Positions 10,761-22,953 of a DNA stretch of 64,000 nucleotides are shown here, one piece after another (the stretch's first letter is position 1; the number at the start of each line of letters is the position of its first letter). A program made the translations under genes and the position numbers. The notes under the pieces are model-generated. The model was not told the DNA's origin and did no database searches. It was given only the letters and a program-made list of their open reading frames with translations. The stretch comes from Hortaea werneckii (lineage: Eukaryota; Ascomycota; Dothideomycetes; Mycosphaerellales; Teratosphaeriaceae): NCBI GenBank assembly GCA_037044905.1, contig JBAOKB010000148.1:27545-91544 (forward strand), read 5' to 3'.

Positions 10761-12400
10761 GAATGGGTAGGCTGCACCGATCTTGTTTCAAGGCAGTTTC
10801 AAGTCCTGTTGTTTTCTCCAGTCTTCGGTATCAGCAAGCAGTCATTTTCAGCGGTGGGTTGTCAGGACATCGTGTCAGGTGACGCGTTAAGAAAAGACCG
10901 AATTGACCCGTCACTTGATACACCTTGAAGTCGATGGATCCTGGACGGCTCCTGTGCCTGTCGATGTTGCTGTCAACAATCATGACATGACCCATGCCCA
11001 TAACAGCGGATCCGATCATTTGAAGCAAGGTGGAATGCTGCCATGCGCTTGCACGCGTTGCCTACCATTCGCTGGGCACCCTCTCGCCATATGCTTGGGC
11101 CATCACGAGGCCTTCCGGACCCATTAAGGAAATAGAGGAATACCATAACAAGTAAAATGGAAGCTGCCAGGATTCCTTGCGCGAGCGGCCAAGCAATGCG
11201 TCTCAGCCAATGTGCTACGCAGCAAGTAAGGTGAGACGTCAGCCAGATGGCAGCCATTGGCTGGTCTTGCTTCAACGTGCTGTACGATGTCGCACGTGTA
11301 CGTAGCTGTACTTCAGCGCCCGCCAAGGAGAGCACTGGAAGCCGCGTTTGGCGACATCTCAAGAACATGGACGGCGCAAATCGGAAGAATTGAGAAGCAG
11401 GAAAATTGCTTCAACGATGTCTGGATGCAAGCAACGAATATCGAATGGCGATCTGGCCCGATGGCGCGGTGGGTACAAGGACTACGAACAGACTACGGTC
11501 GGTAAGAATGGAGACATGGCTGCGTGCTTCCCGTGATTTGCATCGAGGAAGACCCTCGTCGCAGCGGTGGTGGTGATATGCCGACAGCCGAATATCAGGC
11601 GGGCAGTGGCCGGCAAAAAATAGGCGTCAAGGTTGGCGGGTGAAGTTGGTAGTGTCGGGTGATGCTGGAGTCTTTTTTCACCGCTTTCCCTGCTGCCGAA
11701 CTTTTCACTGCGCTCTGCCTCTGCCGAGCGAGCGTACCAGCCACTTGAGAGCGGTCCCCGCCATGGGAAGCCCCACACGGCTGGCATATGGGCGCGGACC
11801 CTATGTATAATGGGCGGATCGGAGCGTTGGAGGGGTGGGATACCTGTTTCACGACTCGCGGGCGGGCCAGCCATTGGAACGATGGGTTTCCTGCCTACTG
11901 CCTATGTAGACAGATATGCATGCACTCATGATATGCGTGGGAACAGGCCGGGTGTCACGCCTGTAAAATACCTGGAGAATACAATACCTTAAGGTAACCA
12001 TTTATTCCGGCTCATTCTCACCAACGTCTGTGCTAGGATAGTAGTCTAGTGTGTCTAGTCGTGCAGGTGGTACAGCACACAACGCACGGGAGCTGCAGCT
12101 ACTTGGCTAGCGCATCTCACTGCATATGCGCCGACCGACTCTCACCGACACTTCACTACTCCACTGCCCGCTGGGACGCCTGCTGCTTGTGGGCGTAGCG
12201 CGAGCCCTCTCCGCTTCATGCTCTCTCACCGTCGCAGGCCTGTGTCTTGACATCGACGCGGTGAACACACCGACCACAGCACCGTGCTCACGATCTGCTT
12301 GGTAGCTTTCGAGCGGGTGGATGAGCGAGACGGACACCATCTCACCCTGCCGCCTATCCTATTCTTTTCCCACCCGATCATCTCGCCAAAGCACGACGAG
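10761..12400. other. Intergenic and regulator 5' leader, no gene seen
   Basis: About 1.6 kb upstream of the Zn2Cys6 regulator. Small ORFs on both strands (for example 10973-11368 minus) have no convincing content. The length suggests a large promoter and leader for the regulator. An in-frame upstream ATG at 12284 exists, but the better start is at 12401. Confidence 0.45.
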
Positions 12401-15018
12401 ATGGAGAACCTCGACTTCTCTTTTGACGACGGCTCCTTCGAGTACGGAGGAGCTTACGCGACCAACACGAACGATCCCCGCAACCACTCGTACTCTCAGC
12501 CCTTCCTGCACCACCAGCAACATCAGCCGCCGCTGCAGCAGAACGCCTGGAGACAGACCTGGCCGCCTGTCGACATGAACATGCCCAAGATGGACAATGC
12601 TGGCATGTCCCAGCCGGATCAGCACCAGCACCAGCACCAGCAGCATCAACCGGCACACTCGAGCCAGCATTATTCACAACAGCAATATCACGGCGTCGGG
12701 CCGAGTCAGTCCCAGCAGCAGTATGGCAGGCCTGGTAGCAACCAGATAAATCAGCCCTTGAACTTCCAAGAGCCCAGCCTCGACCTGGAGTATGCCAACC
12801 TGCTCCCTAACAACTGGCAGTATCAATTCCAACAGGCAGCTCAGCAGCAGCCACAGCAGCAAAATCAGCAGTACTCGACCAACGCTTTGAACATGAACGC
12901 TGGAATGAGCTCGTACAATCCATCGTCGTTTGGCGGACAGCTTCAGGCCTCGCCTGTCGATTTCAGCGTGCCAGCCACGTCTGCAGACAGCTTTAACAAC
13001 TATGGTGTGACGGCTGGTATGGACATGGCCAACTTTGGAACCATGGCTGGTCCTATGGAATCCATGAACTCTCTGGTCTACCCTCTCAACGACTACCAGA
13101 CCGAGCACAACTTCATGTCTCTCAACCAGGCAGCATTACAGCAGCACACTGGTGAAACTGCCCAATCAAGTCTTCCAGGCAGCTCTCCCACAGGCACTCT
13201 TTTAGAGGTGCAGTCTGTATCCGACAACGAGTGGTCAATGGTGAACTGGAACCCGAATCGCAACTCGTTCGACTCGTTTACCGGGACAGTGTCAAATCCT
13301 AGCCAGAACTTGCACATCCGGACCAACTCGGACTCGTCTACATCGGACGGTCCAAGCTCGGCCGAGCTATCGGGTAGTTACGAAGAGATACCGCCTTGGC
13401 CGCTAAGCTCCCCACACGACTTCCACGGCTCCGAATGGCTAGACGCCCAGTACGTTCAACAGGCCCATGGCTTGCCTGCCGCTGCCCAGCAGCCACAGCA
13501 AAATACCTCACCCTCATCATCGCTTGCCGTCAGCCCTTCCACTGGCTTGAACGGCTACCGATCATCGGGCTCATCATCCACCTCACCGACTTCGTCTGGC
13601 CCGACTTCGCCACCACTCCGTCGCCGAAAGTCTCCTCTGGAAGGCAAGACAACGAAGGCCGTCATCAAGAAGGTTTCGCACACCACGCGGAAAGACGCTA
13701 TCGCTGAGAAGAAGGTCGGCCGGAGAAGAGGCCCACTTCGACCTGACCAGCGTCAGCAAGCCCATGAGATCCGGAAGTTGCGTGCTTGTCTGAGGTGTAA
13801 GTTTCTCAAGAAGACTTGCGACAAGGGTGAGCCATGCGGTGGCTGCCGACCTAGCCATGCCCGTCTGTGGCAAGTACCGTGTACGCGTATGGACATTAAG
13901 GACATTGCGTACTTTATGAAGGATTGGAAGGCCGACTACGAGCGTCATGTAAGCCTCGGCTTCTCTGTAGGCAACATCAAGGGCTTCAGCTCGCTTGAGC
14001 GGACGCTCTACATCACCCATGGCTACGGCCACTATCTGCCAATCAATGCCCGTGAGGTGTTTGTCCGGGACGACAAGTGCTTCGGCATGGACTGGGTTGA
14101 ATCACTGTCCAACTCCGAGTTCGAGATCAACACTGCGAAGTTATCTGCCGGCATGGAAGGCGTGAGCACCACTTTGCTGTCTGAGTATCTGGACCGCCAT
14201 CTTGACTCCAGCTTCGAGTCGTTTGTCGATGAGTATTTTGAGGGCACTGCTTTCTTAACCGAGATCCTGAAGACGGCTTTCCGTTACTACCAGCGCGAGA
14301 AGACTCCCTCCATCCGCAAGGCTTTGAAGCTGGTGCTCGCGTACAACTTGACATTGCACGTCACCATGGTGGAGGGTCTGTCCGAAGAGGAGCAATTCGT
14401 CGGCAAGATCGACGACGATGGCTCCAAGTTCTTTGGAAAGACTGTCGCTCCGGTCATGATCAACTTCCAGGTCAAGTGCGCTCTCGCTGATATGTGGCGT
14501 GAGCTTCAGAAGGACATTCTTGAGGAGCTCTCCAGCCTGTACAGTTCTGTTTACTCTGGCGACAAGTTGAAGAATTGGCCGACAATTTTCATGCTTGCCG
14601 CTATTCTCCTGGCCATCTGGGAAGAGATGCAGTTCGACTGCCACTACCGCGTGCCGGACGAGGGTGCTGTCAACAAGTTCTGTGAGGACATGGAGACCAC
14701 GCCCGTCGGCGTGATTGTTGGCCTTTTCCAAGCCATCTCCACCAAGCTGCCTGGTCTGCAGGAATGGGACACGAGGAAGCATCACCACCTACTCGGCTCC
14801 AACCCAGCCGTATGTGATGCTCTCACCGAGGTTAAGGGCCATGTCAACAAATATGGTATGTGAAATTCCAATGTCGCTTACACACACATCAGCAGCGGAT
14901 GCTAAACTTTCTCGCAGAGCAATACCTCAAAGAGCGTAGCAGCGCCAAGTTCGACCGCAACGACTTTGACTCCCTGAGCAACAAGTTCCTCAGCAAGCTC
15001 GTCATCCGCGCGAACTAG
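12401..15018 (+). CDS. Zn2Cys6 transcription factor with Gln-rich N-terminus, 851 aa
   Basis: Exons 12401-14855 and 14918-15018 give 851 residues ending at TAG. The N-terminal 210 residues are rich in Gln, His and Asn (poly-Q blocks), then Ser/Thr-rich to about 440. A basic stretch leads into a binuclear zinc cluster, residues 463-494, with spacing C-x2-C-x6-C-x5-C-x2-C and an unusually long 11-residue gap before the sixth Cys; the following MDIKDIAYFMKDW is typical of this subgroup. The rest is a helical regulatory domain. It acts as a nuclear DNA-binding regulator; targets are unknown. The start was set at MENLDFSF, which follows a clean leader, rather than the in-frame ATG at 12284. After the TAG the same frame stays open for 60 codons with a strongly acidic sequence (see the separate entry). 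Confidence 0.9.
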
Positions 15019-15201
15019 GGATCTCGCGGCCGACACGAGAAGCTGCAGCGGAACGGGAAAGGCTGTCAAGACTATGACGACGACGACAAAGAAAACCAAT
15101 CATCCTGTTTCTACACCAGTAAAGATGACTATCCGGATGATGACTACGATGACGAAGAAGAAGAAGATGCTGTCCCAGCCCTCAAGATGGACGATCTATG
15201 A
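15019..15201 (+). other. In-frame acidic extension after the regulator's TAG stop
   Basis: Directly after the TAG at 15016-15018 the frame is open for 60 codons to TGA at 15199-15201. It encodes a basic start followed by two acidic blocks (DYDDDDKEN and YDDEEEEDA) and ends PALKMDDL. The content is protein-like, not random. It could be reached by stop-codon readthrough or by splicing out the TAG; a weak donor GTAGCA at about 14935 with acceptor at 15018 is possible. It may also be only a trinucleotide-rich 3' UTR. Confidence 0.45.
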
Positions 15202-16592
15202 ACAACACATGAACGCGACCGAAAAAATCGATGCGACTTAACGGCCGAAAGCACGACAAGAAAAAAATTGCGAGCGATCTACAGTTTCTTTGCTTCCTTT
15301 CAGCCCACCTTCACCGCGTTTTGTGTGTGAAGGCGAGCAACGAACAACAACCGTTTATGCCTTTCGATGTCCATGACGAAATCCCAACATTTGACGAACG
15401 AACGAATTTTACCGATTTTTTTTTATTTTTCCTCTTTTCATTTATATTCGACTACTGAAGCGAGCATGGGATGGCGAAACATGTGGGATGGGAATGGAAC
15501 GAGATTGTTCCTTGAAGTTGTTGCATGTTCTACGAAGATACACGGCAATAAAAAATACTCTTGCAGAGGGGACCTGGGTGAGCATGGAGAGGCACTGCTG
15601 TCGTTTCTCTTACTCATCAATTCCACCCTCTGTCTGCTTTGTTGAAACGGCGTTTATTTTTGCTTTGGGGGAAAGTGGAAGGAAATGTTTATATGTCTGG
15701 GCGGTGGATTGATGTCCCTTTTTCTCAAACGGCCGGAGATTGATCGAAATGCTTATGCAACACACGGCAGAGCACTACGTTGTGATTGAGAGAGATGATG
15801 TGTGTGGCTACTATCTAGATCTCAATTCCTCCCCGTTCATGAGGATGGGGAAAGACAAAAAAGACCAATCTCTACTTTCTAAACCTTTGTCCCCACAATT
15901 CTGTGTCTGGCTTTTCTCTTATCTCTCTGAGCTTCTGACTTGACGCAGGGAAACAGACAGGCTTGGAAGCCAAGCTTGACCATCTTGAAGCCGAGCATGG
16001 ACAAGCTGTCGATCTCATGTATGCCGGAGTAGGACACGTCAGATGCTAAGAGCGATGCGACGGTTGTGAGGAGGGGATTGGACTTGGCCAGCAGGAGTAT
16101 GTGCAACTATGGTATCTGTGTACTTCTTGGCGGCAATGATGTTCGTGGGTGAGGGTTCAAGGCGCATCTCCAAAAGAGTATTTGGCGGATAGACGAGCGC
16201 GTTGGTGCGACTTAACCGAGATGTCACTCAATCAATCATGGCGGGACCTCCATTTCCGAGACCGATTATTGCTGCGGTTGAGATGAAATGGCGAGAATGG
16301 ACAGCGGGGCCGACCAATCGACTTGCCTCAGGCCTCAGCCGAGCACGCAACGCCCCACCTGGGCGCCGGTCCTGCCAATCACTGAAGCTTGGAAGTTCGA
16401 GTGCGACGTGATAGCAGGTATTCGACCACCTCGATTCTCCCTCCTTCCCCTTCGCTACCCAATTCTTTCCTGCTCCTCATCTTTCCTCATTCCCTAGAAA
16501 GTATCCTTGGCGTGGAAATTTCAAAAAGGAAGTAGCGCTGAGAGAAGAAGGTCCATATCATCGGAGTTAGAGAGAGACAGAGCACAGAAACC
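15202..16592. other. Intergenic, T/A-rich 3' region
   Basis: Regulator 3' UTR and carbonic anhydrase promoter. Around 15410-15450 there is a T-rich run and at about 15549 an AATAAAAAA poly(A)-type signal. No gene seen. Confidence 0.5.
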
Positions 16593-17694
16593 ATGGCCGG
16601 AGGTGAGTAACAACGTCTCAGATTGGCTGCCATTGCACGCGACTTTTTCCTTCTTCGCCCCAATCTCTCGGGCTCGACCTCACTTTTAATCATAATTAAA
16701 GCCATGTCTCCCCTGCGCATCCTAGGCCAGCGGACGAGTCAAAGCGGAGGATGGCGACGGTCCCTGTGGGCATCATCCCATCAATGTGGTGCCGCTGCCA
16801 ATGGGACGTCGCACCAGCCCGTCGCAGCTCGCCTACACATGCCTTCTCCCACTACCTCCTCCACCAACAACAACACTACTACCACCACCCTGTCTCGGAG
16901 CTTCACCTCCTGCAGTCCCCGACCTCGTACGCCTTCCTTTCTATACCCGCCTAGGCATACATCTCGATCACACTGCTTTCCACATCCCCTCTCTCTTGCT
17001 CGCACAGTCTGCACAGACTCGGTACTCTGTAGCCTCTGAACTAACCAACCCTCCCCCTCCAGAATCCGCCTTCCAACATGCCCTGAAATGCAACCACCAA
17101 TGGGCCGAGACGACCCAGGCCAACGACCCGGACTTCTTCCCCACCTGCGCCCAAGGCCAGGCCCCTCGCATCCTCTGGCTCGGATGCTCCGACAGTCGAG
17201 CGCCTGAGACCACCCTGCTCGGCCTCAAGCCCGGCGACGTCTTCACCCACCGCAACATCGCCAACATCATCTCCCCGACCGACCTCTCCCTGCTCTCCGT
17301 CGTCGAATTCTCCGTCTTCCACCTCAAAGTCCAGCACATTGTCGTGTGCGGGCACACCTCCTGCGGCGGCGTCGCAGGCTCCATGGCCAACGGCAAGCTC
17401 GGCGGGCCGCTAGACATCTGGCTGCAACCTATGCGCGCGCTACGGGAGAAGCACGCGGCGGAGCTGGCGAAGCTGGACGGCGCCGAGAAGATGAACCACA
17501 TGGCGAAGCTGAACGTCTCCGCGGGCGTGGACGTGTTGAAGCGGATCCCGACGGTCATTGATGCGATGAGGGAGCGCGGCCTCGAGGTTCACGGCGTCCT
17601 GTATCATTTGGCGTCCGGGAAGCTGGAGGAGGTCGAGTGTAAGGAGGATGAGAGCGTGGCGAAGGGGAGGGAAGAGGCTTTCGAGCGGAAGTAG
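16593..17694 (+). CDS. Beta-carbonic anhydrase, 213 aa (short isoform)
   Basis: Exon 1 is only 10 bases (16593-16602: ATG in a strong AAACC context, then donor GTGAGT) and joins exon 2 at 17063-17694, giving 213 residues beginning MAGES, close to the usual fungal length. It reversibly hydrates CO2 to bicarbonate, using zinc held by Cys45, His101 and Cys104; the Asp47-Arg49 dyad sits in GCSDSR. The acceptor at 17062 follows a good branch site (CTAAC). The 460-base intron is long for this window and contains a second possible first exon at 16704-16926 with a mitochondrial-type leader in matching phase. The short form is probably cytosolic; this gene may therefore supply both compartments. Confidence 0.85.
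16704..16926 (+). CDS. Alternative first exon of the carbonic anhydrase (mitochondrial leader)
   Basis: The ATG at 16704 opens 74 codons rich in Arg, Ser and Thr with no acidic residues, as in mitochondrial presequences (starts MSPLRILGQR). A GTACGC donor at 16927 leaves phase 1, the same as the 10-base exon, so it can join 17063 to make a 284-residue precursor with the same catalytic domain. The donor is weaker than the exon-1 donor. Inference from phase and composition only. Confidence 0.5.
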
Positions 17695-18080
17695 GATTGA
17701 TTTGTTGGGAGGGGGAACGGGGATGTTCTTTCCGTTTGGCATGAGGGTGGGGTTGGAGCATAGCTTTGCTCAGCGCTGCTCGTGAAGGGGGGGAAAGGGG
17801 TATGTATTTACGACTTGGGATACCAGGACTAAGGATTTCATCGGACTGATCATGGTTTTTCCTTTTTTCTTTGTTTTTTCTTTTTCGCAATTCCTCATTA
17901 TATTTTCTCAAGGTCCTGCTAGCTTGCACAAGAGGTGGGATCGAGCAAGGCATTGCCTGATCGTTTGGAGTGGAGCTTTGTCTACGGGACAGTCCTTTTG
18001 TGCACTATTCCTCCACGCACTACAGAGAGGTCGGAATATACGATCGCCGACTCCCGTACCCCATGATTGCAATGGTCTAC
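17695..18080. other. Short convergent 3' intergenic region
   Basis: Lies between the ends of the carbonic anhydrase (plus) and the monooxygenase (minus). Contains a T-rich tract at about 17850-17890. No gene seen. Confidence 0.5.
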
Positions 18081-20246
18081 TCAAGATGCCGAACTGATGT
18101 GGAGGCCTCTGAGATTGCCTTCGGCCCTCCATTCTTCTAGGACTTTCAAATACGAGAGAAACCCATCTCCCCAGATGGCATTCCGCGCGGCTTTCATCTG
18201 GGCTTCGGGCGGCATTGCGGCGATCTTGTCGTTTTCGCCTTCGAGGTTGTAGTAACCTGGCGTCTAGAAGGTCAAAGTCAGCATGAAGAAGGAGGAAAGC
18301 TAGGTGGGTTGCAAATATCGACTTACACATCCACGCATCGCGGCAAAAGACGCTGCTTTGGACTAACGTAAATGGAATCATTAGCTTCGCTCTCTCCCCA
18401 GCACTGCTCCCCAGCTCACTCTACTCACCATGATCAACCTCGCCCACTCCTCCTGCGCTTCGACTTCCGGCTCAACAACCGGTCTCCCCCCATCCGTCCT
18501 CGCCGCCGCCCTCGCCATCACATACGCGACGTGCCCACTCAACCGCTCCAACACGAACGACTGGTTCGCCGTCGCCCCGCCCTGCAGCGGACCAGGCCAG
18601 AACAGATTCGGAAACCCACGGCTCGCGACCCCATGCAACGTCGTCAGATCCCCCGTCTCATCCAGCGATTCCAGCAGCTGCCCATCTCGTCCCGAAACGC
18701 TCATCCCGGCTTTCCCCGCCGCGGTCCCCAGTTGCGGCGACACGAACCCCGTCGCGATGATGATGGCGTCGACGTGGGTTTCGGTTCCGTTGGGTGCGAT
18801 GAGGCCGTGCGGCGTGATGGTGCTGATTCCTTGTCCGTCTGTGTCGATTAGGTGCACGTTGGGCCGGTTGAAGGTGGGCAGGTAGTCGTCGTGGAAGCAG
18901 GGCCGTTTGCACCAGGTGGGGTACCATGCCATGAGGTTCTTTTTTTCGATGAAGGAAGTCTGTCAGTTCGGGTATGGGGATGAGGGGGTTGGGGTGAGTC
19001 AGGTAGGTCCTGAACGTACCTTGGCAGTCTCAGGATCGTTCACGGTCTCTTCCGCTCGTCGTCGGACTCGGTCGGTGCGGAGGATGTCCATGGCATGCAG
19101 CTCGCTGACATGCTGGGCTACATTCTCCATTGTGACCTCCTTAGGTCCGCCGACCAGGGCTGACATGCTCGGACATTTGGTCCAGCCGTCGTTGACGAGA
19201 TCTTCAGCGGGTTTGGGGTCATGGTTGCTGACGAAGGCGCAGAAGCTTTCGTTCCGTTCTCTTTGCCAGCCCTTCTTATTTGCGATTTTTTCTTTCCATA
19301 GCTTCGGATCCGTCTCCCGCTGGCCGCGCTCGTCGACCATCGACGGAGTCCGCTGGACGACGAAGAGTTCCTTGGCGAATTTGGCCAATTGCGGTACGGC
19401 TTGGATGGCTGTCGCTCCTGTGCCTATGATCGCGACTCGTTTATCTGCTAACTGAGTCATCTGCGGATCTTCCTGGCTCCCGCCGGTATACTCGTAGTCC
19501 CATCGCGCCGTGTGGAACATATGACCTTCGAACGTCTCGATCCCCTGTGGCAGCTTAACATTATTCAGCAAGCCCGACGCAAGCAAGACAAAATCACAAT
19601 CCACCTCGATGTGCGATTCCGTCCCACCCCTCGGTTTCTCTAAGATGGCAAGCCGCCATAGCTGCTTCTCCTCATCCCACCTCGCACTCTGCGTCGACGA
19701 CTGAAACATCGCCCGATCACGCAACCCGTACTTCCCCGCCACCTGCTCAATATACCCCCGCAACTCCTCCCCGCTCGCATACTTCTGCCGCGGCATATAC
19801 CCCATCTCCTCCAGCAGAGGCATATAAATATAACTCTCGACATCGCACATCAATCCCGGATACCGGTTCCAATACCATGTCCCCCCAAAAACCCCCGCGG
19901 GATCTATCAGCAGGAGATCCGCGGCGCGATACCCTTGCTGGATGAGTTTGACCGCGAACAAGATCCCCCCGAATCCGGCCCCGATGATGGCGACTTTGCA
20001 GTGGCCGTTGTGGGGGACCGGACGGTGGACGGGAGTGCCGGCCTCGATCCACGGGTCTGCGAGATACTTGCGGAATTTGGCGTTTTGGGACGGGCCGATG
20101 TATTGGTTGGCGCCTTGGTCCTTGAGGCGTTTGGCGCGCTCGGCTTCGTAGCGTGCGGTGGTGTTGGGCAGGTCCGGGGTTATTGGGCCGTTGAGGTCTT
20201 GGGATGGGATGGTGGTTGGGTTTACTTGCGGTGCTGCTGTGGCCAT
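18081..20246 (-). CDS. FAD-dependent monooxygenase, Baeyer-Villiger type, 658 aa
   Basis: Exons 20246-19020, 18959-18429, 18362-18327 (36 bases) and 18263-18081 give 658 residues. Features in order: a first dinucleotide fold GAGFGG (about 89-94, FAD), GTWYWNRYPG (122-131), the Baeyer-Villiger fingerprint FEGHMFHTARWD (239-250) and a second fold GTGATA (275-280, NADPH). The enzyme would insert oxygen next to a ketone, giving an ester or lactone, or oxidise a related substrate. No targeting signal is evident, so it is probably cytosolic. The 36-base third exon is confirmed by phase and by the SKAASFAAMRGC reading. The natural substrate cannot be told. An aldehyde dehydrogenase lies two genes away on the same strand. 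Confidence 0.9.
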
Positions 20247-21817
20247 CGTGGATATCTTGATTTTTCTTGATCTTTCTATTTTCAAGGATCAAGCATTCCA
20301 AGGGATAAGCGAGGTCTGTTAATTAGTTTTGAGTTCCTTGTTCGTGATGGTTGGAGATGGATGTTGTATACGCCCAGTTGTTTCTGGGAAGTTGGTTACA
20401 CTCCTCGGGTTCGGGTTCGAACAAGCGATCTGCGAGTTGCTAATGCACATGTAGCTCTCATACAGGTACGCTGTACGGGGGAGAGAGGAGACACCCTTTT
20501 GTACCGATCCGACCAGGATTTCAGCTTCGTGTGGTTTTTGGCAATTGGCGTTCAGTGTGAATGGAGCAGCTACAAAATATATTTCACATCATCTGCTTCA
20601 CTTGTCAGGCTTGCTGGTCACACATTAGCTTTGTATCGCTTCAATGATCGTCGTGGTCTGATGGCACGTCTACCGACGTGAAGCATAAACGGGCTTATGA
20701 AAGCAGGAACGGGGCCCTCTCACTCCGAATACTTGGCGACAGGCATTCTTGCAGCGTAGTAGTACAATGGTTGATCTTTACTCGAGTTAGACTGTCATGC
20801 TTGGGTGATTCATGGCGAGCCAGCAGACCGATCTAGTGATGACTCTCTGTTGCTGCAGAAGCTGTGGGAAGCCCAATGCTATCAAAGCTGCGTATGTAGT
20901 TCGCTAATTGAGCGCGGCGAACTGGGGGGCCGATATCAATCCAAGTTTATTACTTAGCTCAGCCGATTGGTCTTGAATACTACAATAGAAACTGTAATTC
21001 CCTTGATCGCAGTATGCAAGAGATGTGCAGAAGTTTGATCATGAGCGCTGCAAACTAGGAAGTAATACAGCTCGAATTCCGAACTGAGATCAAAGCTCAC
21101 CAAGAACGCAATCGATTGGCTATATATCTCACAGAATAGAAGGATAGGCCACACATGACCGCTCCTCAAACGCCGTGAAGGCATGGGCATTCTCAGACGC
21201 AGTCGCCACACACCATACGAGGCAAAAGTTGCTGTTGACTGCACAGGATCTCTCGAACTATCTCGGATGATACTCAATAAATGCTGTTTCACGTCGAATT
21301 CTCTGTGACATCTTACGAGGTCCCGGCCGAGCTTGATTATGACAGGTCTCACATAAGACCGCCGTACAGTCGACTCTCCTCGTCATATTCCCTTCTGTGC
21401 GCCTGCATAGGGTAAGACAACCAGAAGCCACGCTTCCTCTCCTTCCTCTTCCGGCTATTGTTAGCAAGCGTTCTCCCAAATTCAAATGAATGGAGAAGAT
21501 AGGAAAGACCGGTAGTGTTTGTTAGTCTGGCCGGGAAGAGTTGTCCCCAGGTAGAAATAGTATGGTCATGGCGAGCGCGATTTTAAGTAATTTTCGAACT
21601 TGTAGGCTCCGGGAGATGGATCTTTTTCTTCTACGCAACACCATCGTCCGTGAGCAAGTAAGAGGGAGAAGAGGAACCAAGAGGGAGAAGAGGAACCCTA
21701 AGACCGTGTATGGACATGAAAGAAGGAGCGCGATGTTCACGTACCTTGTGAAGCCCAGGGTATGCCACGCTCAACGGGCCATCGCCCTCCGTACGGTTCG
21801 CGGCATAAGACTGTCCA
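20247..21817. other. Intergenic, no gene seen
   Basis: About 1.6 kb upstream of the monooxygenase. Several small overlapping ORFs (20954-21352 minus, 21541-21882 plus) have no recognisable features. A GGTTCGAAC motif near 20413 was checked as a tRNA T-arm and rejected. Confidence 0.45.
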
Positions 21818-22327
21818 TCACGTCAGCCTCTTGTCTTTTCCGAAATTATCTGGGTCAATACAGACATGGGCGAAAGTCATAAACTCCCCGACGTCAAAGC
21901 GTTCGACGAGGCCATTATCCTGGAGTACATGGATTGCGCGACGGATCCAGTGGTCGGACTCGCCATCTTCTAGAATCTCCGAGGGGAGGGATGAGCCGGT
22001 GAATGTCTGGAGACCTTCCTGGAGCTTTTGGCGAATGTCTTCGGAGCTGCAGTGAGCTGCCTCTGCGATAAGGATGGCGCCGATAATGCCGTCTTTGGGG
22101 TGCTCCTTTACCAAGTAGGATCTCTCATCATCTTGTTTTGTGGCGACGAAGTGCGTTGCTTCGTGCTGGTGGCGTGGCACGAACGGAATGGAGTGCTTGT
22201 GAGGCTCGACAGATATGAGCCAAGTCTTTTGGGGTCTCCGGTAACGCTGAGCCTGGTCCAGGTCCGACTCCTGGTAGTCCTCTTTAGTGGCGGACAAGTA
22301 GATGTTTGATGATGAGTGGCCTATCAT
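21818..22327 (-). CDS. Hypothetical protein, 169 aa
   Basis: A single open frame coding 169 hydrophilic residues with no signal peptide or membrane segment. The C-terminal half looks folded and helical, with the run WIRRAIHVLQDNGLVERFD, which resembles small uncharacterised fungal proteins; I cannot name the family. The N-terminus is Gln/Arg/His-rich and the true start may be further in. Coding status rests on length and composition alone. Confidence 0.5.
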   Translation of the reverse strand: MIGHSSSNIYLSATKEDYQESDLDQAQRYRRPQKTWLISVEPHKHSIPFVPRHQHEATHFVATKQDDERSYLVKEHPKDGIIGAILIAEAAHCSSEDIRQKLQEGLQTFTGSSLPSEILEDGESDHWIRRAIHVLQDNGLVERFDVGEFMTFAHVCIDPDNFGKDKRLT

Positions 22328-22953
22328 GTTGTCGACAACGCTAGTGATTTACTCTTGAGATCAATGTTATTGTATAGTTGCAATGAGAGTAGTGAGATAA
22401 AACGGCAGGATTAATATATCAAGGTATGGAGAATGTGTTGGAAATATAGCGGAACTCTGCGGTTGCTGACGAAATGTGTCCGCCGAGCTCACCAAGACCG
22501 CCAGCTAAGAGTGTATTGAGGCTGAGCAAATTGGACTTAGAGGAAAAGCTACGACTAGCACATCAAAAAAATACAGTCTCAGTATGATTGGTAAACAAAA
22601 TAGGGTCAACACTAGGAGACTTCACATTATCAGAGGTTTGAATGGACTGCGACTGAAGTTTACTACGCACGTTGGATGATGGACCGTGCGAAAAACTCGG
22701 GCGCTTTGCTCTTTCCTATTCGAACAAGAGCGAAAGAAAGAATGGAACTAGTGTCTACGCGTCACATCCCTTTACTGTGCACTCTCACGCAGTGATGAAT
22801 GAGGACATTACTTTCTTACAGTTTCGACTGAGGGAATTTCCTGAATTCACGTCAGAATCACCAGCCCCGCTGCAACGACCATGGGAGTAAAGATCCAACC
22901 CGCAGCAAGGAACGTCATAAAGGTCGTACATTCGCTTCGCTAAACTACATGAC
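22328..22953. other. Intergenic, no gene seen
   Basis: Promoter side of the hypothetical gene and 3' side of the aldehyde dehydrogenase. No convincing ORF. Confidence 0.45.

Noticed and set aside
15076..15093. DYDDDDK reading near the regulator end considered as an engineered epitope tag
   Set aside because: It differs from the FLAG tag and lies in a longer native acidic stretch; coincidence of GAC repeats.
16968..17558. Antisense ORF (196 codons) over carbonic anhydrase
   Set aside because: GC-rich third positions keep several frames open; the sense frame contains all zinc ligands.
20400..20440. GGTTCGAAC motif resembling a tRNA T-arm
   Set aside because: Flanking bases do not form a T-stem or acceptor stem on either strand and no anticodon arm is found upstream.
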